Below, one piece after another: positions 13,214 through 24,206 of a DNA stretch of 64,000 bases. Below the pieces are notes generated by a model. That model ran no database searches and was not told the DNA's origin. It saw only the letters and a list, made by a program, of their open reading frames with translations. This DNA is from Dryas octopetala (taxonomy: Eukaryota > Streptophyta > Magnoliopsida > Rosales > Rosaceae). Positions within the stretch are counted from its first letter, which is position 1. The number at the start of each line of letters is the position of its first letter. The translations under genes were made by a program, and so were the position numbers. The stretch lies in NCBI GenBank assembly GCA_963921425.1, contig OY992832.1:3844001-3908000 (forward strand), in the 5' to 3' direction.

Positions 13214-13951
13214 GGGCCTGTTTGGTATCCTATTCAAAACTTTTTTTTTGTCAAAAACAAAAAAAACATGTTTGGTAGAAAATGTTCAAAAACAGTTTTT
13301 AGAAAAAAATTAAAAAACAAGTTTTTTAAAAAAAAAAAAAATGATAAAACATCTTTTTTCTCCTTTTTGTTTTTTTAAACTTCCTTTTTTTTTTAGCTGC
13401 CATCATTTTTTAAAGGGAGACTTAGAGTTTAGTCAATTTTATGAGTCTTTCTTTGACTAAGACCGATAGTAATTTAGAGTTTTTAATCAAGTTCTTTTAT
13501 TTTTCTTTTTTGACGGCTTTATGTTTGGTTTTAACTCTGAAATTTTAGGCTACAATGCAACTCTACACCCTAGGATGGTAAATACCCTTCAAATTGGGGG
13601 AAATACTCTTCAAGTCGGGGGGAAGACTTTATTATGAATTTAAAAGATTTTTTTATAAATTAAAATAATTTTATTATGAATTAAAAAAAAAATTCTTATA
13701 AATTACATGACTTTATTATGAATTAAATTTTTTTTTTATAAATTTTAAAACACTCTCGATCTCTATCTAAAAACTATTTTTCTAAAGAACTCAAGTCTAA
13801 TTATCTTTTTTTTAAATTTTAAAATTATTTTCAAATTTCATACCAAATAAGTTTTCGAATTGTAAAAATTAATTTTGAAAACTCATATTAAAAAAAAAAT
13901 TTAATTTTTGAAAAAAAAAAAAAATTGATGAATAGGATACCAAATAGGCCC
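13214..13951. mobile_element. Candidate TIR transposon (MITE-like), about 740 bp
   Basis: The left end reads GGGCCTGTTTGGTATCCTAT and the right end, reverse-complemented, reads GGGCCTATTTGGTATCCTAT. Weaker subterminal inverted similarity follows, for example GTTTGGTA blocks against TACCAAAT blocks. The interior is very AT-rich with repeated TTTATGAATTAAA phrases and no coding. I could not find a convincing target site duplication, so the superfamily is unresolved; the GGGCC ends would fit hAT-like or Mutator-like elements. Confidence 0.6.
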
Positions 13952-14735
13952 TAAACTTTCACTTTTTTTTTTTTTTTTTTTCAGAAAACTCCCACTTGTC
14001 AAAGTGGATAAAGCCAATATTATTCCCCAAGCATGAGCCCAATCTAAAGACTACTGGTGGGGGCAACACCCAAATCAACCCTGGCACTGGTATAGCCCTC
14101 TTAAGCGGCAAGGATACATTGAATCTCTCAATCTACCAATTAAACATTTACCAATAGATTTCTGAGAATAATATCTCATTTTAATGAAAATAAAAATGGG
14201 TCAGTTAGCCTATAGGGCACCCCCAAAGTACAGTCTCTCCCTATTCCCTGCTTTTCAAGCTTTGTCCTCATCTGCTTTATCTTTCCCTTGGCATCTACAC
14301 CTTAATGAAGTCAAGAGGCACTAATATCATTTCATCAAATTCCTTCAAATTGAATGAAGCAGAACTTGTAGTGACTTCCATCAACTTATTCCCTGCTATC
14401 CAACGGAAGACAAAGCAGCAAAGCTAACGTAGTCTCTTATGGGCAGATTACTTAATATGTGCTACAAATAATTGTGTGGGAACCCAGCAAGCCTCTTCTA
14501 GCAACAGAGCCAACATTAATTAATCATCTAAAAATGGACCAATTACTATTAATTTTGATTGAAATATATGATTTGGTAGTTATACTGTTTGTTCTTTGTT
14601 GGTCTCTGTCTGATATGATGCAAATATTTATGAAAATTACACCAACAGATCAATATCTCTGACCTCGATTATTTCATTCGTAGTGGCTGACATCAGGTTC
14701 ATAAAGTGGCTTATCACAAAGAAAGCATGCGCGCA
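13952..14735. other. Spacer upstream of MYB gene
   Basis: No gene is recognised. It begins with a pyrimidine-rich stretch, including a T run, and then is ordinary mixed sequence. Confidence 0.5.
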
Positions 14736-14736
14736 A

Positions 14737-14742
14737 CACGTG
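14737..14742. promoter_or_regulatory. G-box (CACGTG) in MYB promoter
   Basis: A palindromic CACGTG lies about 80 bp upstream of the TATA box of the MYB gene. It sits in the 12-mer CACGTGGACGGC, which also occurs at 24200-24211 upstream of the aquaporin gene. G-boxes bind bZIP and bHLH factors; function here is inferred. Confidence 0.45.
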
Positions 14743-14819
14743 GACGGCGAGGATGCAAAATCAGCATATTATAATCACCTACAGGCTACAATCATCATAG
14801 TAATGGAAACTGGGTTGTG

Positions 14820-14827
14820 TATATAAA
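14820..14827 (+). promoter_or_regulatory. TATA box of MYB gene
   Basis: TATATAAA lies 132 bp upstream of the ATG at 14959, a normal distance for a plant promoter with a short 5' UTR. Confidence 0.65.
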
Positions 14828-14958
14828 TCAGTACTGGACAGCAAAGTTTCCATGTACAAAAAACAAGAAAGTAGCAGCACAACGAATGAGCTAGAGAGGC
14901 AGAGTCAGACAGAGTCACAAGGGAAATTAAAAAGAAAAAAGGAAAAAAGAGCGTGAAA

Positions 14959-16153
14959 ATGGTACAGCAAGAGGAACAGAATATCAGAAAGGGTCCATGG
15001 ACAGAACAAGAGGACTTCCAACTGGTGTGCTTTGTGGGCTTGTTTGGAGACAGACGATGGGATTTCATAGCCAAAGTTTCAGGTTTGAAGGTGGCGGGAG
15101 ACAAATAATAGGTATGGTTATTTGGAGATGGTGGGCTTTTGCAAGGAGCTACCATTTAACCCCACTTGGCCTGTGATTTTTGTTGTAGGTTTGAACAGAA
15201 CAGGTAAGAGTTGCAGGTTGAGATGGGTTAATTACTTGCACCCTGGCCTCAAAAGAGGCAAGATGACCCCCCAAGAAGAGCGCCTTGTCTTGGAGCTTCA
15301 CTCTAAATGGGGAAATAGGTTTGACAAAACCATATAATTAATTTCATGTTTTCATTCCATCACTTTGTTTATGATCATTATATAGCAATTTTGATCTCAG
15401 GCCTAGTTAGACTCCGAATTAGAACTGCAGTCGTAATTCACAGTTTGACAACATAACATGTTCAATTCCATCACTTGGTTATCATCACCCTTTAATGGGT
15501 AATTTTGATCTCGCCGCAGTTTGACAACATAACATGTTTGATAATTGACCTTAATCTTTAATTTTTGGTTCTTCGATATTGATTTTACTGAATATGGAAT
15601 GAAAATTTGATGCAGATGGTCAAGAATTGCTAGAAAATTGCCTGGGAGGACTGATAATGAGATTAAGAATTATTGGAGGACACATATGAGGAAGAAAGCA
15701 CAAGAGAAGAAGAGGGTTATGTCTCCAACATCATCTTCTTCCAATTGCTCCTCATCATCAAACACCACCACAACTGAAGGAGGAGCAAGCTTTTATGACA
15801 CTGGTGGGCCTGAAATCATGGCTTCTTCAGGAGGAAACAAGAAAATCAATGGAGGTGGAGATCAAGAGAAGGAAGGCAAAAGGGACCAAAGGGAATACTC
15901 ACTGGATGATATATGGAAAGATATCACTCAGCTGCCAGAAGTGAACAGCATTGAACCAGTTTATGATGGCTATGGTGAAGAGGGTTGCAAATTTTCAATC
16001 CCTTTAATGGCTGCTTCTCCTCCCCCATGGGAGTATTGCTCAGACTCATTGTGGAAAATGGATGAAGAAGAAAGTAAGATGTTTCTGCCTACTTCAAGTG
16101 ATCAATTTCTGCCCTGTTATGAATATGGAAAAGCATCATCTCTAACTGGCTGA
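14959..16153 (+). CDS. MYB59: R2R3-MYB transcription factor, MYB48/MYB59 type, 3 exons, 263 aa
   Basis: This is a nuclear DNA-binding transcription factor. Exons are 14959-15082, 15189-15318 and 15616-16153, with consistent phases and 264 codons including the TGA. R2 has Trp at residues 14, 34 and 54. R3 starts near residue 62, with Met67 in place of the first Trp and Trp at 86 and 105. Diagnostic stretches are [63 protein letters not shown] and [20 protein letters not shown]. All are hallmarks of the MYB48/MYB59 pair. The C-terminal half is Ser/Asn-rich with an acidic SLDDIWKDI segment. Intron 1 is only 106 bp and is the intron known to be alternatively spliced in this subgroup in Arabidopsis and rice. 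The subgroup call is firm; MYB59 versus MYB48 is not resolved by sequence alone. Confidence 0.93.
15083..15188 (+). other. MYB intron 1, candidate regulated retention
   Basis: The same octamer GGTTTGAA spans both splice sites (CAG|GTTTGAAGG and TAG|GTTTGAACA). If the intron is kept, the frame from the normal ATG stops within about 30 bases. An internal ATG at 15128 then reads open through the rest of the intron into exon 2 in the correct frame. That would give a protein lacking most of R2. Confidence 0.6.
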
Positions 16154-18810
16154 TTGGGATTTTATTGATTAAGATTTGTTCATATGTGAAATAGTGTCCT
16201 AAGGAAGCTCTAACCTGTATAATAATAACATGGGTATGATCTCTAAGCTTTTTCTGAGATACCGGTCTGCATCAGCCATCATCAGCTAGCTACTTGCAGA
16301 TCACTATTTTATGCATTACTGTAGTTCCTGTCCTCTGTCTTGTGTGTTTTCAATTTTTAGTGAGGAAGAGAGAACTTTCAACTTTACCTTGAAGTTTATG
16401 GCATGTCCATGAGTTACTCCATGGAAGTATTGTACATATGTCTTTGAAGAGTTAATTTTTGAATCAAGCTGGTCATGCACTGTAACATTAGAATTTTTCA
16501 TTCTGTAGCTTATGTGTATAGGGTAATAATGCTTTTTTACCAGATATCCGGCATGTTCGTTTCCAAAATATCAATCTAGACCATACATTCCAACAAGAAT
16601 TCGTCATATCAATGGTCTAGATTGACACACCAAATTGTCAAACAAGAGAGATTTTTCCTATTATGCATACCTTTATGCTCAAAAGAAACATGCCGTTGCA
16701 GACTCTACAGAAAATTGGTTGTTGAACTTGTTCTGACAGTCCCAAAGCTTTCATCAATTGCACTTCAATTAGCTCCACAACACTTTGGTCATCAAGTGCT
16801 TGATTCCAATTTACTAGCTAGATTATTATAGCCAGAGGAACTTTCACTCAAATAATTAAACCCAATAATTATTCAATATTCCTTTATAACTATGCCTAAT
16901 GGCATAATTTCCCTTCAAAAGAATCATTATAATGGGCATAAGAACCTTCTGGACAGAGAAAATACTCTTCACTCTTCTCCTAGCTTTCCCCAGATACTCT
17001 GCCATGTATCTGGTCTACAAGTTTGTATGCAACAAAAATAGCAAATAAGATTTTAATGAACTAATTAAATGGTTAAGAAATTAAACAACATTAAGTGGTT
17101 GAAAAAAAGAATGTGTGCGTGTGAACAAGTGGGGATGGAATGGATTAACTGGGCAGTAATGTCCTGTTAAAAGTAAGTTAAAAAGGAGTACACATGCTAG
17201 CAGCCTACCACACCCGGCATGGAGAAGAACTCCTTTTGAGGAGTGTGATCCAGGTAACATTTTCTTATTATCTTTTTGTTTAATCGTTTGTGCAATTAGT
17301 GGTTAGATGTCCAAATCCATGTTCCATAAGATGTATTTATTTATTCATAGTTGTAGTCCCTTTAAAGCTGCACAAACATGTCCACCCAAACCCAATAACA
17401 TCATCCTTTCATGCCCCCAAGACCATTCAGTATTTCATTTCCTGATGAAAAATACTCAGAAAGCACTTGGAAAAGCCCAGGAGATCTCTCCAAATGATTT
17501 TGCAGATGTAGCCTCGGATTTCTTGATTTTTACTTTTGGGCATATACTTCTACTTTCTCAAATTATAAATGGGAATCCAAGTACACTGTAGTACTGTTCA
17601 CAATAGAAAAAGAAAAAGAAAAAACAAAATTAAACACAATATTATGTCTCCAATTGTTAAAAAGTTAAGGCCACCAAAAGGTGGCACAACACACACTAAC
17701 CGCAAGAAGAGACAGAAAATGCTTATAACAATCTATTTCTCTGTAAGAAGTTCGTTAATATGAATTAAAATAGACATGTTCGTTGTCAAATCCATCTTTA
17801 GTTTTAACAATTAGTTGACAAAACATGCAGTACAGAGATATTAACATTATCTTTTATAGTGCCTAGACGTGGATTCTATTCTGCTCTTCCAGTAAGTCAA
17901 TGTCCAAATAGTTGATGAAGATAAAGCAATTGAATATGCTTTCCACTTATGGAACAGCAACTACAATAAATTGATCTGCATCATCCTTTGTAGGGCCTAC
18001 TGGAAGTACTCATCCTTTTTTTTTTTCTTCTCCTTTAATGAGCAAGCTATGTATTCCCAAACCAAATGGTACACAAGCAGCTGCTGAAAACCAACACCAT
18101 AGGAAGAAAACAGCACTCACAGTGATCAGCCATTGGTGTCAGCATCCCAAGAGCTAATACTTGTTATAATAGATCAATCCTGCAGAATTTTGGTCCAAAT
18201 CCTCTGTGAAGCTACATTCAGAAAATATGATATATATCTTGGTTTCAATGAAGCATTTGCTAAAAGTTACATAGAACACAACCCTTATAACTCCAACAGG
18301 CAAGTCTATTTTTTGTAACAAAAACCCCTTTGACCCCCCCCAAAAAAAACTCTTTATCCCACCCATAATACCAAGCCAATTAAAACAACGTATTTTGGTG
18401 GGGGTCTGAAGAATAAAATTACTTGTGTCATCTCAATCGATTATGTTTATTAAAGAGAAACACAATACATCATCAGTTGAAATGGTCTAAATTAATTTTG
18501 ATTTTTTTTCTTTTTTCAGGGTTCTTAAATATTTAAATGTGGGTTCATAATTAGGACATCATATATTTTTTTTGTCAGAGGACATGTCATAGTGACAGCC
18601 TGACAGGAAATAATAATCTGGCCCATTGCGTAATTTTCTAAGGCCAATGATATCTCTGAGACTCTGACCCAATTGGGCCCAATCCAAAAGGTCCATAACA
18701 ACAACCACCAACCCGCCAAGTCACAGAAAATTAGTGAAGTTTTTTGACTAAAAAAATAACGAATATTATAGTGAAGTCCAACGGTTGGAATTTGGAGAGT
18801 TGAAGCTACC
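16154..18810. other. Spacer between MYB and dehydratase genes
   Basis: No gene is supported. It holds a 14-bp perfect inverted repeat (16571-16584 and 16612-16625). Part next to 16154 is the MYB 3' UTR, and part next to 18811 is the promoter of the dehydratase gene. Confidence 0.55.
16571..16625. repeat. Short inverted repeat (14-bp arms, 27-bp loop)
   Basis: TCAATCTAGACCAT at 16571-16584 is the exact reverse complement of ATGGTCTAGATTGA at 16612-16625. It may be a MITE remnant or a chance hairpin; no flanking duplication was found. Confidence 0.5.
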
Positions 18811-21193
18811 ATGCCTAAGCTATCCAAGCTCTATCTCTTGGCCTACAACTCTCTTCAGGCCGTTGCATGGTAAGTAAAGCAATAAACCCTAAAACCCACC
18901 TCTCAAAATTTCAAAATCGGGTTTTTTTGAAGTGAAATTTTTATTGCAGGGCAGTTTGTCTCTATGGAAGCTTGAGCAGCGCCATATCCACCAAGGCCAT
19001 AAATGGAGCTTTTGCTTCTGCTGGAGACCTTATCTGTCAGTAATTCTATTGTTTGTTCGAATTTTGATATAATTATACAAAGAATTGTTCTTTCTTACCA
19101 AGTGTTGTGTCTGTATTTTTCGCTGAAGATTTGCTCCAAATGGTTGCGTTCTTGGAAGTTATACACGGAGCCATAGGTAGGTTTTCTGAGGCTGTATATA
19201 TATATATATATATATATTTCTAATTTTAGAAAGATTATGTTTTACATGCTTATTTATGCTATGAAATTTGAGGTCTGGTGCCGAGTGGAGTGGTGTTTCC
19301 TTTGATGCAATGGGCAGGAAGGGCTCACTTTGTGTGGCTTCTGCGTCAAACCCATCAGGTTATCTTCTTTTTCTTTCTTTTGTTTTTTGTTCTTTTAACT
19401 TGCTTTTAAGCACTAAAATACCATTGTACAAAAGGGAAGGGGCAAGTGCAGAATCTGGTAGTCTCTTAGGGGTGTTTGCTTGTGCAATGGTGGACTTGAA
19501 TGCATATATGCCATACTATTTTTGGGGATGTGAAGACTCTAATCTTAATTTTCAAAATCAAGCAAAAAATTGCATAAAAAGGAATCCTAAATTCTAAAGT
19601 TTGCAGAAATTCTTAATTCTTGTCACAATCTCAACATTTATGTGGTCTGCTTTTGTGCACATATTAATTGCAGTTCATTGTTTTGAAGTTTTTTTTTTGT
19701 AGGTCCAAGAGTTGCCATCTGTCTTTGTAACTTTTGTTGCTTGGAGCCTAAGTGAGGTACATTGGTTTAATATTTATACAACAGTCAAATTTTGATCAAA
19801 TAGAATATAAGCATGATCCTGCATGTAGGTTATTAGGTATCCACATTATGCTTTGAATTGCTTGGGAAGTTGTCCATCTTGGATCACCTATCTCAGGTTA
19901 TCTTCTTTCTAATTATGATCATATATTTGAAATTTACATACACGTATTATAAATTTACCTCTCAACAAAACTTTATACAATACAAGAAGAATATGATTTT
20001 ATTTGCCATTTATAATACTTTTGCTTTTGCTTTTTTACTAGGTACACTGCATTCATTGTCTTGTATCCTCCAGGGATGGCTGGTGAAAGTAAGTTCATAG
20101 TTTCCATTTGGTCTTGCCTTCAATTTTTTTGGTTATATGAATGAGTTTGTTATTGGAAAATACAACCCCCCCCCTCCTCTCTTCATTTTTCTGTAAATGA
20201 TTGGTGATTATCATGCAGCCTGGGTTATGTACCAAGCACTTCCATTTGTAAAGAAGAAGAACATATTCCCAGATTTCATCCCTGGCGTCTCTTTCAGCTA
20301 TTATAACTTTCTGATGGTATGTTCTGAGTATTCCCACGACATCAAGTTTAGTTTAATATGTTTTAAACCTTTAACTTAAGTATGTAATAGGGTAGGATAA
20401 TTTGGCAATTTGTCTGCTCTGCAGAGACGTGGTTTAGATTTCTGTTATTATGTTTTGGTTGGGAATTTCAAACAAATTCTAGCAGAAACTATCAATTTTT
20501 AAATTTTCTTAATTTCATGTGTTTTTTTGGGAACTCGTCTATGTGTATTTAGTATTTACATATATTAGGCACATATTTCTTGGGTGCTTTCCTGTTAGCT
20601 GATAAGTGGATAGATTCAGAAAATATCTTCCATTTTCTTTGCGGGTGTGAACCCAAATGTGAAGGGTTGGGTTTGGGTTGGAATTGCACTATTCGAATCT
20701 AACTCCAATGCCATCCCTAACTCCAGGATGGACTTGAGTTACTAGGATATCATTTTATAAAACCAAAGTTCCCCATGAAAGAAAATAAATAAATAAAAGT
20801 CACAGTATGGTCTCCCATTTCCTTTCCCCAGCTTAAAGCTCATATTGCCAAGACCTTTCGATATGAGGCTTTTCCAGGAAAATATACCATGGTTTTCTTG
20901 ATCCTCCAGTAAGGTAGTTCTAGACTGTTTAAATTATATTCCTCCATAAATCTTCTATGTGGTTCCTTCAATAAATGGTTTTAGTCCCACATCAGATACA
21001 ATGCAACAAGGGAAAACTGTCTCCCTTCTGCTTATATACATATACATATATATATTTGTTTAATGTTCATTGGATTCTTCTTATTCAGGTTTTGCTTTTC
21101 TGCTACCCATTCCTCTGCTTGAAACTGTACCTGCATATGTTCAAGCAACGGCGATCAAAACTGCGTAAACACCCCAAGAAGAAGAAAAGGTGA
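18811..21193 (+). CDS. Very-long-chain 3-hydroxyacyl-CoA dehydratase (PTPLA/HACD family), 9 exons, 216 aa
   Basis: This integral ER membrane enzyme performs the third step of very-long-chain fatty acid elongation, dehydrating 3-hydroxyacyl-CoA. Exons are 18811-18869, 18950-19035, 19129-19176, 19273-19358, 19703-19756, 19829-19896, 20042-20088, 20219-20316 and 21089-21193. Every junction is GT-AG and the total is 217 codons with the TGA. The product starts MPKLSKLYLLAYNSLQAVAW and has several hydrophobic segments. The active-site segment LYPPGMAGE gives Tyr142 and Glu149, spaced seven residues apart like the catalytic Tyr/Glu pair of yeast Phs1. The C-terminus KHPKKKKR fits a dilysine ER-retrieval signal. 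It resembles the Arabidopsis PTPLA-like protein more than PAS2 itself. The exon 2/3 junction, which gives Ile-Tyr-Leu, is the least certain. Confidence 0.9.
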
Positions 21194-22649
21194 AGGGCCA
21201 CCTTTTGTAGGCACCAGTTATATGCCAGTTGCTGGTGATTCAGGAGCACATACTACATACAGAGAAGCATGTAATTGGCTTTTAATAAAATTCTTGCAGT
21301 GAATCTCTCGCTTGATCCACCACTTAACAGTTCAGACTATTTAATTATTGAAGTCTAAAACTGTCTCTCCATTCTATTTTAGATGCCTGATCACCGTTGT
21401 TCAATCCTGTCCAACTTATATCATGATAATATATTGGTTGTGAACTTGAGGCACTTGTGAGTCTGTGACAATGGTTATATTAGAAGTTGAAAACAAATGG
21501 TATTTGGCACTAAATATGTTGGTACTGGAGACTCTGGAGTTGTAGCTTGAAATTCTGCTCACTCAAGGTGTGTATTCTTTTTACCGAAACAGCTCGTGTG
21601 GATGGAGTCTGGAAATTTTTAAGACAAAAAAAAAGGAATAGATGAAGAAGTAGTTTTTTCATTTGCTTTTTAGATAAAGCTTCCATTACTATTTTGAAAG
21701 GAGAAAAGACAGGATGTCTACTAGCAGGTATGCCTTTTCTCAATGTACATCTTTATGTATGGGCCTCCAAAGCCGTGTTTGTGCACAGTTCACCCTATCT
21801 TCACTACTTTCATGAATAGAACTTTGTCACCTTTGTGTCTCTTCATGGTAGATAATATCATTGCTTCTTTATCACAGGCAATAATCCATTTCAGTATTAT
21901 TCAACAACATATCTCCATTGTCCTTTTCCACTCAATAGCTCGAGGACTTTTCTTTCCCCCTTCTCTCTGTAGCAAATCACTTGTCTCTTTCAAGCTCTGT
22001 TGTCCTCTTATTGTCTAGAGTCTAGACGTTCCTCGCTTTTAATTATTGTCATTGTAGCAGGTAGGTAGAGGACAACTTACAAGTGGCTTTGTGTCTAAGC
22101 TGCCTGTTGAGTCCTTTGAGTCTGGCTTGCAGAGTCTGGCTTGCAGGTTAGGGTGGGCTAAAGAGTGATCCATGTGCTGGACTGTCTTAGCCAAATTATA
22201 GAAACAGAAAATTGCATACCCTCTTATTTTTACATCTGCAATTCGATTTTTTTATGGAGATAAACATAACCACTAGAACATGCTGCTACAATGGCATATT
22301 CATTAGTGGACCACAGGCCACTCTGTACCCTCTTTGTTGTTGTTTTTGGATGACTTAGCCACCCCATTATCTGTTAATTAACTTTGTAAGTAGGTGGTTA
22401 GTTATCCTTATTTTAATGAAGAACATGCCTCTTTACACCTAAAATGTTTTAAAATGACCACAAATGGAACAGAAACAAAAAGAGAACGATTTAAGAAAAC
22501 AATACAAAGTCCACAGGAATCAACAACAATTAACAACAGCCAAATACAAACTTCACCAACCACCCACAGCATTGAGACAAGAAATATCAAAAACCCATTT
22601 CAACACTTGAACTAACTGAGAGGGAAGAAAACTTGAAAACTTAAAATTC
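21194..22649. other. Spacer between convergent dehydratase and aquaporin genes
   Basis: This region lies between two convergent genes and should hold both 3' UTRs. No other gene is supported. Confidence 0.6.
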
Positions 22650-23913
22650 TTAGTAATCTGTGGTGGGTAGCTGCTCATGTGTGTCTGGGGCGATGAAGAT
22701 GAACTGGTAGATGACGGCAGCAATGGCGGCGCCAATGAATGGGCCGAGCCAGTAGACCCAGTGGTTGGCCCAAGACCAGCTGACCACAGCGGGTCCGAAG
22801 GAGACTGCTGGGTTCATGGATGCACCATCAAAGGCGCCACCAACCAAGATGTTGGCACCCACAATGAAACCAATGGCAATAGGTGCAATGATGCCGATGC
22901 TTCCCCTCTTGGGGTCCACTGCTGTTGCATACACTGTGTACACCAGACCAAAGGTCATCACAATCTCGAGCACCAGTGCGTTCCACACACCCACACCAGA
23001 TGATAGGGAGAAAGCAGATGTTTCCTGCATCAGATCAATTAACAGCATTCCATTATTGTCAAGAAAAATTGGGTTTATTGTTGCCGAGACAAAGTGCATG
23101 TTTAGTAACAATGGCTCAGTGGCTTACCAATCCACCGGTGGCAAACTTGAGAAGCAAGCAAGCAACCACGGATCCGAGCAACTGGGCAATCCAGTACAAA
23201 ACACTCCTGATGAGAGTGATGTGGCCGCCAATGAAGGCACCGAATGTGACAGCAGGGTTAACATGCCCGCCGGAGATGTTTGCACCAATGGCAACCGCCA
23301 CGAAAAGTGCGAAGGCGTGTGCCAAGGCTGCGGCTACAAGGCCGGCCGGGGTTGTTGAAGCATTGTCAGTCAGCTTGTCTGCCGATACACCAAATATAAC
23401 ATTAAGCATAAGTAGTAACAGATAGTAAAGAAACATTATGTTTTCAATAATATGATATATTATATTCTCAAACAAACCGAATATGTTATACAATCACTGA
23501 ATCTCAAAAGTTTAAAGTGTTACAAAAATAATCAATAATGTATATCGAGCTAGTCAATACTCTCCCTTATGCTTAGGAATAGAGATTTCAAACTTAGAAC
23601 ATTTTAGAATTAAAACTTTGATATCATGTTAGATAACAAGTGAACCTAAAAAGTTTAAATTCTTTGAAAATGAATCATAACAGAATATTTGTTGTAGATT
23701 GACAATCAAACAATACACCTTAACCCGAAATTGGAACATAAATTAAAAAAATTGGGAAAGTGACAAGGTGAGGGACATACTGAAGGCCATGCCAGAGCCT
23801 TCACCAGCAAAGACAAAGATGAGCATTGAGATAAACTCAGCAAGAGCTGCTCTGAGAGCATCGAGCTGCCCAAACTCAGCTGGGCTTCCCACTGCAATTC
23901 TAGAAATCGGCAT
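22650..23913 (-). CDS. TIP1: Tonoplast intrinsic protein, TIP1-type aquaporin, 3 exons, 252 aa
   Basis: This is a vacuolar-membrane water channel of the MIP family; TIP1 members also pass small neutral solutes. Exons on the minus strand are 23913-23781, 23378-23128 and 23024-22650, 253 codons including the stop. The length is typical for TIP1. Both pore motifs are present: GGHVNPAV (NPA at residues 85-87) and ASMNPAV (NPA at 199-201). The AHAF segment places His65 in the second helix, the TIP1-type filter histidine. The tail [10 protein letters not shown] is characteristic of TIP1;1-like proteins. The start MPISRIAVG matches the family N-terminus, and two introns at conserved positions support the model. 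The two introns are 402 and 103 bp. The exact TIP1 member is not settled. Confidence 0.95.
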
Positions 23914-24037
23914 TCTTGCAAAGTACGTTGGATTTTTGAAGCCTCAGAAAATAAATCCAAATCCAAATCCAAATCCACAAGAAAAGAAAGAGAGCTGTGT
24001 GTTGCTTTGAGTACTTTGCTTAGTGTCTTGGTGACAG

Positions 24038-24046
24038 TTATATATA
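24038..24046 (-). promoter_or_regulatory. TATA box of aquaporin gene
   Basis: The minus strand reads TATATATAA about 125 bp upstream of the ATG at 23913. Confidence 0.65.
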
Positions 24047-24198
24047 GGGGTCCCTAAAGACAACGTTAACGGCTGCGTAACCGGGAGAGCCGGTTACCAC
24101 CCGGTCACAGCTGAATTTCAACGACAGTGTACAATTGGCGGCCACCTGTCTTTGTCTGGGTGAGCTAGTAGGCGGGCCTCCCATTTGTTCTCATCGTG

Positions 24199-24206
24199 CC
24201 ACGTGG
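24199..24206. promoter_or_regulatory. G-box/ABRE-like CCACGTGG in aquaporin promoter
   Basis: A palindromic CCACGTGG lies about 155 bp upstream of the TATA box. This core is bound by bZIP and bHLH factors and is common in ABA- and light-responsive promoters. Activity here is inferred from position only. Confidence 0.45.

Noticed and set aside
14775-15155. 126-codon minus-strand frame over the MYB start
   Set aside because: It is antisense to MYB exon 1 and its promoter, hydrophobic only because of purine-rich leader sequence, and matches nothing known.
22677-23425. Long plus-strand frames over the aquaporin exons
   Set aside because: They are antisense shadows of TIP1 exons 2 and 3; the minus strand gives the full family motifs.
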